Source of the DNA: an uncultured Bacteroides sp.
GTDB lineage: Bacteria > Bacteroidota > Bacteroidia > Bacteroidales > Bacteroidaceae
Length of the DNA stretch: 64,000 nt
NCBI GenBank assembly: GCA_947038155.1
Contig: CAMQVH010000011.1
Location: 1 to 64,000 of the forward strand
Direction: 5' to 3'
The notes under the pieces were generated by a model. That model was not told the origin of the DNA, made no database searches, and saw only the letters and a list, made by a program, of their open reading frames with translations. A program made the translations under genes and the position numbers. The first letter of the stretch is position 1; every line of letters begins with the position of its first letter. This document shows, piece by piece, positions 9,772 through 18,386 of this stretch.

Positions 9772-11235
9772 TTATTTAATCACTTTTATGGAGAGTCCTT
9801 GGCGTTCCAGTTCCTTCACGGCTTTTTCTATGGCGGCGTGATGTTCCGGGGCGATGTCCAGTTTCGACAAATCCAGTACGGGGATGTCATCCGTGGCAGC
9901 CATATCTTTCATTTCCACCCGGTCGATAATCATACCTACGGCAGAGGTATTATTCGTAATCGGATCGATCAGGATAAAAGAACCGCAAGATTTATTCTTT
10001 TTATAAGGATCGAAGAAAAGCTCCTTGGCAGTAGTCAGGACAACGCGGGCGATCTGATTGAGCTGCAATGGCAAATTGTCCTTTGTCAGTTGTCCATTGT
10101 CAATGGAAAGATGCTCCATCGTGTTGACATCCACTTTATATTTGATCGCGTCGATGCGGGTACGGCTCAAATTGGTAGTCTGCTTGATAAAGAACGATTT
10201 ATTGATGTCCATCGGTTCTTCATCCATCCATACCATCATCGCTTCGAAGTTGCGGTCAACGATCGGCAAGTTGTCCGGATGCACCAGCATTTCACCACGG
10301 GATACGTCGATTTCGTCTTCCAGTGTCAGTGTAACCGACTGCGGCGGGAAAGCGTAATCCAGTTCGCCGTCGTATGTCACAATACTCTTCACCTTGGAAG
10401 TCTTTCCGGAAGGCAATGCCATCACTGTATCTCCCTTGCGGACAATACCCGATGCCACTTTACCGCAGAAACCACGGAAGTCAAGGTTCGGGCGCAGCAC
10501 ATACTGCACAGGGAAACGGAGATCCGTGAAGTTATGATCATTATCGATATGAACCGTTTCGAGGAAGTCTAGCAAAGAGATTCCTTTATACCATGGTGTG
10601 CGTTCGGACTTATCCACAACGTTGTCACCGTCCAAGGCAGAAAGAGGAATACAGTTCACATCCGGAATTCCCAGCGGTTCTACGAATTTCTTGTATTCCG
10701 ATACAATCTCGTCGAACCGTTCCTCGGAGAAGTCTACCAGGTCCATCTTATTGACCGCCAGCACCACGTGCTTGATGCCCAGCAGAGATACCAGGAAAGT
10801 ATGACGACGGGTCTGGGTAATCACACCCGTACGGGCGTCTACCAAGATAATTGCCAGATTGGCCGTAGAGCCACCGGTAATCATATTACGTGTATACTGT
10901 TCGTGTCCCGGAGTATCCGCAATGATAAACTTACGCCCGTTGGTAGAGAAGTAGCGGTAAGCCACGTCAATCGTAATTCCCTGCTCACGCTCCGCTTTCA
11001 AGCCATCGAGCAACAAAGCATAGTCTATATGTTCGCCTGCATTACCTACACGCTTACTGTCACGTTCCAATGCATCCAGCTGATCCTCGTACAGTTTCTT
11101 ACTGTCAAACAACAGACGTCCGATCAAAGTCGATTTTCCGTCATCCACCGAACCGGCAGTCAACAGTCTCAGCAAGTCTTTCTGTTCGTCTTTATCCAGA
11201 AAGGCCTTTATATCCAGCTTATTATCCATTTCCAA
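9772..11235 (-). CDS. cysN: Sulfate adenylyltransferase subunit 1 (GTPase)
   Basis: Regulatory GTPase of ATP sulfurylase; GTP hydrolysis drives formation of adenosine 5'-phosphosulfate (APS) with CysD. The 487 residues show an EF-Tu-like G domain: P-loop GSVDDGKST (28-36), [12 protein letters not shown] switch and NKMD, followed by two beta-barrel domains. It is not fused to APS kinase (NodQ type); cysC is separate in the same operon. Odd feature: near residues 380-392 the chain contains [11 protein letters not shown], encoded by four tandem 7-bp units, and appears longer than usual CysN at this point. It follows cysD by 33 bp. Confidence 0.95.
   Translation of the reverse strand: MEMDNKLDIKAFLDKDEQKDLLRLLTAGSVDDGKSTLIGRLLFDSKKLYEDQLDALERDSKRVGNAGEHIDYALLLDGLKAEREQGITIDVAYRYFSTNGRKFIIADTPGHEQYTRNMITGGSTANLAIILVDARTGVITQTRRHTFLVSLLGIKHVVLAVNKMDLVDFSEERFDEIVSEYKKFVEPLGIPDVNCIPLSALDGDNVVDKSERTPWYKGISLLDFLETVHIDNDHNFTDLRFPVQYVLRPNLDFRGFCGKVASGIVRKGDTVMALPSGKTSKVKSIVTYDGELDYAFPPQSVTLTLEDEIDVSRGEMLVHPDNLPIVDRNFEAMMVWMDEEPMDINKSFFIKQTTNLSRTRIDAIKYKVDVNTMEHLSIDNGQLTKDNLPLQLNQIARVVLTTAKELFFDPYKKNKSCGSFILIDPITNNTSAVGMIIDRVEMKDMAATDDIPVLDLSKLDIAPEHHAAIEKAVKELERQGLSIKVIK
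10077..10104. repeat. Four tandem heptamers inside cysN
   Basis: Plus-strand units TGTCCTT, TGTCAGT, TGTCCAT, TGTCAAT (pattern TGTCNNT; minus ANNGACA), 28 bp in all. Such 7-bp arrays are usually intergenic; here the array is in frame within the cysN coding region. Confidence 0.75.
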
Positions 11236-11268
11236 CTTTTAGTTTTTTAATCATTCATTTTTAATTGC

Positions 11269-12177
11269 TTAAAAATACCCTTCACGTTTCTTCTGCTCCA
11301 TGCTGCCTTCCTGGTCAAAGTCGATCACACGGGTAGTACGTTCGCTCTTGGTAGTCGTCATCATCTCTTCCACGATCTCTTCGATGGTAGCCGCACCGCT
11401 CTCTACTGCGCCCGTCAACGGCCAGCAGCCCAGAGTACGGAAACGCACCATCTTCATTTCGATCTGATCACGATATTTTTCCGGCAGACGGTCGTCATCC
11501 GCCATGATGATATTACCATCCAGATTGATCACAGGACGTTCCTTGGCATAATACAGCGGAACGATCGGAATATTCTCCAGACGGATATACTGCCAGATAT
11601 CCAGCTCCGTCCAGTTGCTGATCGGGAACACACGGATACTCTCACCTTTGTGTACACGGGCGTTGTAGATATCCCACAATTCAGGACGCTGGTTCTTCGG
11701 GTCCCACTGGTGGAATTTATCACGGAAAGAGAAGATACGCTCCTTGGCACGTGACTTTTCTTCATCCCGGCGCGCGCCGCCGAATGCAGCGTCAAATTTA
11801 TATTTATCCAGCGCATGCAGCAATGCCTGAGTCTTCATCAGGTCCGTATGTACCTTGCTTCCATGCGTGAAAGGTCCTACCCCTGCATGAAACGCTTCCA
11901 TATTACTTTCCACAATCAGGTTCCAGCCATGTTTCTTGGCATATTCGTCGCGGAACTGGATCATTTCCTTAAACTTCCACTTCGAATCGATATGCATCAA
12001 CGGGAAGGGAACTTTTCCCGGATAAAACGCTTTTTCAGCCAAGCGCACCATCACCGAAGAATCTTTTCCGATGCTGTACAGCATCACCGGATTCTCAAAT
12101 TCCGCCGCCACCTCGCGGATGATATGAATTGACTCGGCTTCGAGTTCTTTCAAATGGCTCAGTTTATATTCTTCCAT
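11269..12177 (-). CDS. cysD: Sulfate adenylyltransferase subunit 2
   Basis: Catalytic subunit of ATP sulfurylase, an N-type ATP pyrophosphatase forming APS from sulfate and ATP. The 302-residue length is normal. The PP-loop [13 protein letters not shown] lies at 34-46, and the conserved [15 protein letters not shown] at 133-147. It lies between cysC (20 bp upstream) and cysN (33 bp downstream). Together they form the usual CysDN heterodimer; the linked sulfotransferase implies that APS is routed to PAPS for sulfonation. Confidence 0.97.
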   Translation of the reverse strand: MEEYKLSHLKELEAESIHIIREVAAEFENPVMLYSIGKDSSVMVRLAEKAFYPGKVPFPLMHIDSKWKFKEMIQFRDEYAKKHGWNLIVESNMEAFHAGVGPFTHGSKVHTDLMKTQALLHALDKYKFDAAFGGARRDEEKSRAKERIFSFRDKFHQWDPKNQRPELWDIYNARVHKGESIRVFPISNWTELDIWQYIRLENIPIVPLYYAKERPVINLDGNIIMADDDRLPEKYRDQIEMKMVRFRTLGCWPLTGAVESGAATIEEIVEEMMTTTKSERTTRVIDFDQEGSMEQKKREGYF

Positions 12178-12197
12178 CTTTTTTGAAATTTCTTCAT

Positions 12198-12803
12198 TTA
12201 TTTCTTTTCTATTTTCGGCAACACCATCTCCAGCAGGCGGTTGACCGATTCTTCCAGACTCAGCTTCGAAGTATCCAATGCCAGGGCCGGATGTTCGGGC
12301 ACCTCAAACGGTGCGGAAATTCCGGTGAAATTCTGAATTTCTCCCTTGCGCGCTTTGGCGTACAGTCCTTTCACATCCCGCTTTTCACACTCTTCCAGCG
12401 GGGTGCTTACGAAAACTTCCAGGAAATCATCTTTTCCGATAATATTCGCTGCCATTTCACGGATATCATTATTGGGACTGATAAATGCCGCAATCGTAAT
12501 GATCCCGCTGTCCAGAAACAACTTGGATACTTCGGCAATACGACGGATATTCTCTACACGGTCAGTTTCGGAGAAGCCCAGATTATTGTTGATACCGCTG
12601 CGGATATTGTCTCCATCCAGAATACGGCAAAGCAGTCCGCGCTTATGGAGTTCACGTTCCAATGCAATCGCAATCGTACTTTTACCTGATCCGCTCAGAC
12701 CTGTAAACCAGATCATCACGCTATGCTGTCCCAGAAGTTCTTCTTTGTCCTCCCGCGTCATCATGCGGTCAAAAATCGGATATATATGATTTTTTTCTTC
12801 CAT
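12198..12803 (-). CDS. cysC: Adenylylsulfate (APS) kinase
   Basis: Phosphorylates APS to PAPS, the sulfonate donor. The 201-residue protein has the P-loop GLSGSGKST (35-43), the APS-binding [16 protein letters not shown] (63-78), ENIRRIAEV, and the lid region [18 protein letters not shown] short N-terminal extension (about 25 residues) precedes the core. It sits 16 bp after the sulfate transporter and 20 bp before cysD. With no PAPS reductase gene in the window, PAPS made here most likely feeds the sulfotransferase. Confidence 0.97.
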   Translation of the reverse strand: MEEKNHIYPIFDRMMTREDKEELLGQHSVMIWFTGLSGSGKSTIAIALERELHKRGLLCRILDGDNIRSGINNNLGFSETDRVENIRRIAEVSKLFLDSGIITIAAFISPNNDIREMAANIIGKDDFLEVFVSTPLEECEKRDVKGLYAKARKGEIQNFTGISAPFEVPEHPALALDTSKLSLEESVNRLLEMVLPKIEKK

Positions 12804-12819
12804 TTATAGAATATGTTTA

Positions 12820-14373
12820 TTAAAAGTTCCAGATCAACGGGATCAGGATCACAGAGATTAAGAAAGTGATGATATTGAGCGGCAGACCGATACGGACAAA
12901 ATCCGTAAACTTATAGTTGCCGATACCTTGCACAATCAAATTAGTCTGATAACCGATCGGTGTGGAAAAGCTGGCAGACGCAGCCATACAGATCACGACA
13001 AAGAAAGGTGTCGGACTTACGCCCAACTGCGCCGAGATGGACAGTGCCAACGGGAATGCCAGAGCCGCAGCCGCATTGTTCGTGATCAGTTCCGTAAACA
13101 AATTCGTGATGACAAACAATATAGCAAGTAATACATGCGGTCCGTAATCGTCACTCAAACCGATGATAAATCCTGCCACACAATCGGCCACACCGGAGTT
13201 CACCATAGCCTTGCTGATGGCAAATGCGCAGGCAATCGTAATCAGAATATCCCACGAAATATATTTGGTATACTTACGGGCGGGGAAAATATTGGTCCAC
13301 GCCATGATAATAGTAGTAATGCAGACAAAGAAAAACATATCCAGCTTGATATCGGGAAACATCTCTTTGGTTGCCGGCAGTTCGCCCACCGTAGCACCGA
13401 CAATCATCAGTACCAGCAAGATTAGCGCCAACCAGCGCTTCTTCTTTCCCGAAGTATCCGGATCATTGCCGTTGGTAAGCAGCACGAATACCGAAGATTC
13501 TCCCCAAGTCGGGATAAACGTATCATCCGCCATCACCACAAGCGTATCACCCTCACGGAGCACTACATCCTCCAGATGATCGACATAGCGCTGACCGTTA
13601 CGTGTTTTGATCTCTTTCACTTCCGCACCATAGTGACGCTGGAAATTGAAATCACTCAGTTTCTTGTTGATACCGGGGAAACGGGCTCCCAATACAGCTT
13701 CTACACGATGCAGCTTCTCTCCTTCCTCCACTTCTTCATCGGGTACAGCCGTATCCGGACGTGCATCGGGCAAGAGCCGTTTGGAGAAAATGAAAAGATA
13801 TATGATACCGGCAATGGCAATAAAGATGCCGACCTTTCCCAGTTCGAACATGGTGAAGCCTTCATAGCCGGCTTCCAGAATCATACCATGCACTACCAGA
13901 TTGGTAGAAGTGCCGATCAGCGTACAGATACCGCCGAGGATAGTCACATAAGAAAGGGGAATCAGGAACTTGGTGGCCGGAAGTTTTACCGATTTCGCCC
14001 AATGCTTGATGATCGGGGCAAAGATGACTACCACCGGAGTATTATTCAGAAAGGCAGAAATGAATGCAACAGACGGCAGGATACGCAGCTGCGCTTTAAA
14101 CACCGTCGTCTTCCCCTGCGGAAGCAGTTTCTTGATCACTTGCCCTAATGTACCCGACTGACGGATACCTTCACTAACCAGGAATAACAAGGCGACGGTA
14201 ATCATTCCTTTATTACTGAAACCTTCAAGCATTTCCTTCGGAGTCAGAATGCCGACGCACAGAAATAAAACCACTACCGAAAAGAGCACCATGCCCGGCC
14301 GCATCTTATCCGCGATCAGGGCAGCCATCATTCCTAATAAGGATAATAGTACAAATACAATTTCAAATGTCAT
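12820..14373 (-). CDS. SLC13/DASS-type sulfate permease with RCK_C domain
   Basis: Inner-membrane transporter of 517 residues with about ten to eleven helices. The two DASS re-entrant signatures are visible: GTSTNLVVHG near residue 158 and ITNNAAAALAF plus STPIGYQTNL in the second half. A soluble TrkA-C/RCK_C domain (about residues 220-290, containing VVLREGDTLVVMADD) is inserted between the two halves. Sulfate is the likely substrate because the gene lies 11 bp after cysQ and 16 bp before cysC. This arrangement supplies sulfate directly to the activation pathway; the ion coupled is unknown. Confidence 0.88.
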   Translation of the reverse strand: MTFEIVFVLLSLLGMMAALIADKMRPGMVLFSVVVLFLCVGILTPKEMLEGFSNKGMITVALLFLVSEGIRQSGTLGQVIKKLLPQGKTTVFKAQLRILPSVAFISAFLNNTPVVVIFAPIIKHWAKSVKLPATKFLIPLSYVTILGGICTLIGTSTNLVVHGMILEAGYEGFTMFELGKVGIFIAIAGIIYLFIFSKRLLPDARPDTAVPDEEVEEGEKLHRVEAVLGARFPGINKKLSDFNFQRHYGAEVKEIKTRNGQRYVDHLEDVVLREGDTLVVMADDTFIPTWGESSVFVLLTNGNDPDTSGKKKRWLALILLVLMIVGATVGELPATKEMFPDIKLDMFFFVCITTIIMAWTNIFPARKYTKYISWDILITIACAFAISKAMVNSGVADCVAGFIIGLSDDYGPHVLLAILFVITNLFTELITNNAAAALAFPLALSISAQLGVSPTPFFVVICMAASASFSTPIGYQTNLIVQGIGNYKFTDFVRIGLPLNIITFLISVILIPLIWNF

Positions 14374-14384
14374 ATAAACATTAA

Positions 14385-15209
14385 TTAGCGTTCTCTTTTT
14401 GCTTCAACGATAAACCACGGATTCAGCAGATCCTCTTTGTTATATCGCAAAGGTTCCTCCTTCCCTGCCTGATATACTTCCATCCCTGCGGCACGGGCTA
14501 TCGCATGTCCGGCAGCCGTATCCCATTCCATCGTCGGAGCAAAACGCGGATAGACATCCGCCTTTCCTTCGGCAACCAGACAGATTTTAATAGAACTTCC
14601 GCTTGATATCAGTTCCACATTGCCGTGTTTCTTTTTTAAGTCTGCAATATATGTTTCAGTTTCAGGCGTCAGGTGTGAACGGGAAGCGACAGCAATAAAA
14701 TGGTCGCGCGCATCCGCCAATGGCATCCGTTTCGATTTCTCAATCATCTGCTGTAAGGTCACTCCCTCGTCTTCCAGACCGACAATGCCGGAACACTTAT
14801 AGGCACCTGTCCCCTCCACTGCAAAATAAAGTTCTTTTTTTACAGGCACGTAAATAACACCCATTACAGGTACAGCGTTCTGCACCAAAGCTATATTTAC
14901 CGTAAATTCTCCGTTACGCTTGATGAACTCCTTCGTTCCGTCCAGCGGGTCTACAATCCATAAAGTATCCCAGCCTCGCCGCACTGCATAGTCCATATGC
15001 TTTCCTTCTTCACTAAGAACCGGAAAAGGAGTTTCATTCAAAATGGCCACAATCGCCTCGTGGGCTTTCCTGTCTGCTATCGTTAAGGGAGAGCTATCCG
15101 CCTTCCTCTCTATTTCAAAATCCGACTTCGGATCTTCATAGATAGAAAGGATTTTTTCACCTGCTTTCAACGCTGCATCGATAGCAGCCATTACATATTT
15201 CTGTTTCAT
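14385..15209 (-). CDS. cysQ: 3'(2'),5'-bisphosphate nucleotidase (PAP phosphatase)
   Basis: Hydrolyses 3'-phosphoadenosine 5'-phosphate, the inhibitory by-product of PAPS-dependent sulfotransfer. It belongs to the inositol monophosphatase superfamily. The 274 residues contain LSEEGK (65-70), the metal-binding motif DPLDGTKEF (87-95) and the C-terminal EWDTAAGHAIARAAG. It is the first gene of the sulfonation operon, 11 bp before the sulfate permease. A TACTTTTG -7-like box lies only 5 bp before its ATG, so the true promoter is probably different or the transcript is nearly leaderless. Confidence 0.93.
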   Translation of the reverse strand: MKQKYVMAAIDAALKAGEKILSIYEDPKSDFEIERKADSSPLTIADRKAHEAIVAILNETPFPVLSEEGKHMDYAVRRGWDTLWIVDPLDGTKEFIKRNGEFTVNIALVQNAVPVMGVIYVPVKKELYFAVEGTGAYKCSGIVGLEDEGVTLQQMIEKSKRMPLADARDHFIAVASRSHLTPETETYIADLKKKHGNVELISSGSSIKICLVAEGKADVYPRFAPTMEWDTAAGHAIARAAGMEVYQAGKEEPLRYNKEDLLNPWFIVEAKRER

Positions 15210-15323
15210 AATGACAAAAGTAAAAACTTTATTTACGAAAAAAGTTTCCCACCTGCTATTTATAACTTCTTTTAGTAGAATGATAAAAATTTCTAAAAAA
15301 CGAATTTACAATGTGTAACAAAA

Positions 15324-15349
15324 AAGCAGTAACTTCCCAGTTACCGCCT
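15324..15349 (-). terminator. Terminator of the SPOR lipoprotein gene
   Basis: Stem of about 11 bp (minus-strand GCGGTAACT with AGTTACTGC, including G-U pairs, 4-nt loop) followed by TTTTTTG. It lies 54 bp beyond the SPOR gene stop and separates it from the cysQ operon. Confidence 0.7.
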
Positions 15350-15402
15350 TCTTATTTCGGGAAAACAGGTTATCCATCCCGATATATATTACCAAAAAGA
15401 AA

Positions 15403-15903
15403 TCAATAAATACGATACAGCAACCAAGCTCCCTGGAAGTCTGTACGACTCGGGTATTTAGCCTTGAATGCGTCACGTGCATCGACAGCAGCCGCTTTGT
15501 CAGCGAATGAGCTTACAATCACACGGTACATTGCTTTTTCCGCATTGAATGCGATTGTTGCGTTGTAACCTTGTCCGTCCAACCAGTCTTTCAAGCCTTC
15601 AGCATTCGCTTTCACACCGAAGCTGCCTACTACTACGCTGTAATCCTTCAATCCGTCGGTACCGGAAACGACTGTCACCTTTTCCTGACGAACGCCGGTT
15701 GTATCTGTAGCCTTAGGTGTTGTCACAGGAGCTGCAACTACCGGAGTCACTTCTACCGGAGCTTCCACCTGCGGTTCTGCCAATTCTTGCTGTTTTGCTT
15801 TTTCGTAAGCTTTTTTATAGGCGCTTTCACTGGATTTACAAGATGCAAACGCAAGCACCATGCATACTCCCATTCCTAATACGACCAATTTTTTCATATC
15901 CAA
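15403..15903 (-). CDS. SPOR-domain lipoprotein
   Basis: A 166-residue envelope protein. A lipoprotein signal (VLGMGVCMVLAFASC, lipid Cys at residue 22) is followed by a Lys/Glu-rich helix, a Pro/Val/Thr linker (about 45-75) and a SPOR domain at about 85-166 (DYSVVVGSFGVKANAEGLKDW, YRVIVSSFADKAAA). SPOR domains bind denuded glycan strands at division or remodelling sites, so it is likely an outer-membrane lipoprotein touching peptidoglycan. The ATG at residue 1 or residue 3 (MKKL) are both possible. It is monocistronic with a terminator. Confidence 0.88.
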   Translation of the reverse strand: MDMKKLVVLGMGVCMVLAFASCKSSESAYKKAYEKAKQQELAEPQVEAPVEVTPVVAAPVTTPKATDTTGVRQEKVTVVSGTDGLKDYSVVVGSFGVKANAEGLKDWLDGQGYNATIAFNAEKAMYRVIVSSFADKAAAVDARDAFKAKYPSRTDFQGAWLLYRIY

Positions 15904-16014
15904 TATTCTGTATTTAATTAATAATTCAATAATCTTGTTCGTTCACATTTAGTTTTCGGGCAACAAAATAATAGAAATTTTATCATCCGGCAAAGAAAAT
16001 GAGCGAAAAAACAT

Positions 16015-16785
16015 CTATTCCGCCTTCTTCTTATAAGAAATAGTGCCCGTTGCCTGATAAGTCGGCATCAAAAGCACCTCTGCAATCTGAATATGCGCAG
16101 GAGCCGAGGCAGCATAATATACCGTTTCAGCAATATCATCTCCGGTCAGCGGGCGGATTCCCTTGTAAAAATTGTCAGCCGCCTGCTTGTCACCACGGTA
16201 ACGAACCACTGTAAAGTTTGTTTCCACCATGCCCGGCTTGATATTCGTCACCCGCAGCGGCGTATCCACCAAGTCTATCCGAAGTCCGTCCGAAAGTGCC
16301 TTCACGGCAGCTTTGGTGGCGCAGTAAACACTGCCTCCGGGATAGGCGGCATCTCCGGCAATAGAACCTATATTAATAATGTGTCCGCATCCCCGTTCCA
16401 CCATGCCCGGAACTACCAGACGTGTCATGGCGAGCAAACCTCTTATATTCGTATCGATCATGATATCCCACTCGTCCAGACTACCTTCGAACTCTTTGTC
16501 CACACCGATCACCAGTCCGGCATTGTTAATCAATACATCAATCGATTTCCATTCTTCCGGCAACGCTTCCAGTGCGGCGGCAGCCTGCTTCCGGTCGCGA
16601 ACGTCAAAAGGCAACACACAGACCTGTATTCCATACTCTTTTTCCAGTTCAGCCTTCAGTTCTTCCAGCTTCGACACCGTACGGGCATTCAGAATCAGGT
16701 TCCATCCTTCCTTAGCAAATTTACGGGCGCATCCTTCGCCTATTCCGCTGCTTGCTCCGGTTATAAAAACAATCTTCGCTTTCAT
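16015..16785 (-). CDS. Short-chain dehydrogenase/reductase (YdfG-like)
   Basis: Classical SDR oxidoreductase of 256 residues from the chosen ATG (an in-frame ATG 10 codons upstream adds unrelated sequence). The Rossmann glycine motif TGASSGIG is at 9-16, NNAG at 87-90, catalytic Ser at about 141 and YCATK at 154-158. The pattern resembles the YdfG/serine-3-dehydrogenase subgroup acting on 3-hydroxy acids, probably with NADP. The exact substrate is not determinable. It is a single gene with no functional link to the SPOR gene beyond proximity. Confidence 0.88.
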   Translation of the reverse strand: MKAKIVFITGASSGIGEGCARKFAKEGWNLILNARTVSKLEELKAELEKEYGIQVCVLPFDVRDRKQAAAALEALPEEWKSIDVLINNAGLVIGVDKEFEGSLDEWDIMIDTNIRGLLAMTRLVVPGMVERGCGHIINIGSIAGDAAYPGGSVYCATKAAVKALSDGLRIDLVDTPLRVTNIKPGMVETNFTVVRYRGDKQAADNFYKGIRPLTGDDIAETVYYAASAPAHIQIAEVLLMPTYQATGTISYKKKAE

Positions 16786-16986
16786 TATGTTTTGAATTAC
16801 AATATTGAATGACAAAAGTACGCCTTAAGTCTCATTTGTTAGTCCAAAAGTCTAGTTAAATAAGATTAAACCATAAAAGAAATCAAGAATGATAAAAAGG
16901 AAGTACTTTTTTTCTGTTTTTGCGAACAACCTTTGGAGAAAAATGTTATATTTGTTGTATCATAATCATTTTAAACAGTATAAATT

Positions 16987-17196
16987 ATGAAAGGATTAAA
17001 TGTATTAGCAGCTTTTCTGGGTGGTGCAGCCGTAGGTGCAGCCCTTGGTATTTTGTTTGCTCCTGAAAAGGGAGAAGATACCCGTAATAAGATCGCAGAA
17101 ATTCTTCGTAAAAAAGGAATCAAGCTGAACCGCAACGAAATGGAAAATCTCGTTGACGAAATCGCAGCTGAAATTAAAGGAGAAATAGGAGAATAA
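16987..17196 (+). CDS. YtxH domain protein
   Basis: A 69-residue protein with an N-terminal glycine/alanine-rich membrane segment (about 5-25, LAAFLGGAAVGAALGILFAP) followed by the family motif PEKGEDTR and a charged helix. YtxH proteins are small membrane-associated, often stress-related proteins of unknown mechanism. It is the first gene of a three-gene plus-strand group with the holin-like and 85-residue proteins. A TATATTTG -7-like box lies at 16947-16954, but without a well-spaced -33. Confidence 0.85.
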   Translation: MKGLNVLAAFLGGAAVGAALGILFAPEKGEDTRNKIAEILRKKGIKLNRNEMENLVDEIAAEIKGEIGE

Positions 17197-17224
17197 GTAA
17201 GTAAAGGACTAAAACAGAGCGACC

Positions 17225-17584
17225 ATGTTTGCAGACGATAAAAGTATTGAGAACTTTCAACAGTTGTTTTTTGAGTTCAAAAAGTATCTGGAACTTCAAA
17301 AAGAATACACCAAGTTAGAGTTGACGGAGAAGTTAACCATACTTCTTTCAACGTTAATCATGATTGTAGTACTTATCATCCTTGGCATGGTGGCCCTGTT
17401 TTATCTGTTATTTGCCTTGGCTTATGTATTGGAACCTCTGGTAGGCGGACTTATGGCAAGCTTCGCTATCATTGCCGGCATCAATATACTGATCATGGCT
17501 TTAGTCATTATTTTCCGCAAACAGCTTATCATCTCCCCGATGGTAAACTTCCTCGCTAACTTGTTTTTAACCGATTCAAAATAA
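17225..17584 (+). CDS. Phage holin superfamily III-like (DUF1469) membrane protein
   Basis: A 119-residue protein. An N-terminal amphipathic helix (about 1-38) is followed by two hydrophobic helices (about 40-66 and 70-95) and a short charged tail, matching the putative actinobacterial Holin-X/DUF1469 pattern often found beside YtxH genes. Despite the name, chromosomal copies are not known lysis proteins. It lies 28 bp after the YtxH gene and 8 bp before the next gene, so all three are probably co-transcribed. Confidence 0.8.
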   Translation: MFADDKSIENFQQLFFEFKKYLELQKEYTKLELTEKLTILLSTLIMIVVLIILGMVALFYLLFALAYVLEPLVGGLMASFAIIAGINILIMALVIIFRKQLIISPMVNFLANLFLTDSK

Positions 17585-17592
17585 ATGAAATT

Positions 17593-17850
17593 ATGAGTGC
17601 GCAAACACCTGCCAAAATTACATTAGAAGAGATCACCCAACGCAAAAAGAAGCTCTTGAATGAAATTCAGGCTCAAAAACGAGCTATGACGGCCACCACC
17701 CGCGAAATATTCTCGCCTCTTGCACCCGCCGCCAACAAAGCGGATTCGCTCATGCGTTCGTTCAATACCGGCATGGCCATCTTTGACGGAGTAGTTTTGG
17801 GTATCAAGATCATGAAAAAAATGCGGACGTACTTTAGAAGACTAAGATAG
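17593..17850 (+). CDS. Hypothetical 85-residue protein of the YtxH/holin group
   Basis: No recognised domain. The first half is Lys/Gln/Arg-rich and helical (ITLEEITQRKKKLLNEIQAQ), the second moderately hydrophobic (MAIFDGVVLGIKIMKK). It starts 8 bp after the holin-like gene, in the same order as in related Bacteroides as far as I recall, so it probably works with the two upstream membrane proteins. It ends in an Arg-rich tail. Confidence 0.7.
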   Translation: MSAQTPAKITLEEITQRKKKLLNEIQAQKRAMTATTREIFSPLAPAANKADSLMRSFNTGMAIFDGVVLGIKIMKKMRTYFRRLR

Positions 17851-17873
17851 CAATCCGGGTATGACAAGAAGGA

Positions 17874-18233
17874 TCAGACCCCTACCCCGTCCCATCTCAT
17901 CACTACCACCCATTCTGCCGGCTGTCCGTTTCCGTAAAGCCGATGTGGAATCGTACCGATCACCAAATCACAATGGGCTGCAAATACATTCTTCAACTCC
18001 TTCAGCAGTGCATTCAACAGAATTTCCAGATGTATCTCATCCATGATACAGCTGATGACACGCACGTACTGATAAACGTGTAAATCCTTCCCCTGCCGCA
18101 TGGCACTCACATCCCTTCCGGAGATATGCAACTCATCTTCCAGAAAAGAATACGAAATCGATTTGTCGATATTCATCAGGTTCACTACCATACTTCCCAA
18201 AAATTCATAAGGTCCATGATTTTCTTTTGTCAT
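17874..18233 (-). CDS. Hypothetical protein with possible Cro/CI-like helix-turn-helix
   Basis: I do not recognise the family. From the chosen ATG it has 119 residues (an upstream in-frame ATG adds 18 residues of AT-rich sequence). The segment around residues 30-62 (FLEDELHISGRDVSAMRQGK) has the spacing of a Cro/CI-type HTH, with VSAMRQGK resembling a recognition helix. It is divergent from the VirE_N/DUF3987 gene across 153 bp, an arrangement typical of a local regulator. Function is inference only. Confidence 0.55.
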   Translation of the reverse strand: MTKENHGPYEFLGSMVVNLMNIDKSISYSFLEDELHISGRDVSAMRQGKDLHVYQYVRVISCIMDEIHLEILLNALLKELKNVFAAHCDLVIGTIPHRLYGNGQPAEWVVVMRWDGVGV

Positions 18234-18328
18234 GTTTACTCTTTGTTTAAAATTTAATAAAAAATAGATATATATTTGGTTATTCAATCTGTTTCAACCT
18301 ATGAAACAAGTTCTAACTCCCCCTCCTT

Positions 18329-18336
18329 TACCTTTG
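18329..18336 (+). promoter_or_regulatory. Possible -7 box of the VirE_N/DUF3987 gene
   Basis: TACCTTTG followed by C, matching TAnnTTTG, 50 bp before the ATG at 18387. The -33 region is poor, so it may need an activator or be weak. Confidence 0.4.
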
Positions 18337-18386
18337 CACCCGCTACCCCGATAGTGGGATAGAGAATCATAAAACATCAAAATCAA

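Noticed and set aside
17225..17584. Prophage interpretation of the holin-like gene
   Set aside because: There are no phage structural, integrase or lysis neighbours; the YtxH/DUF1469 pairing is a common chromosomal arrangement.
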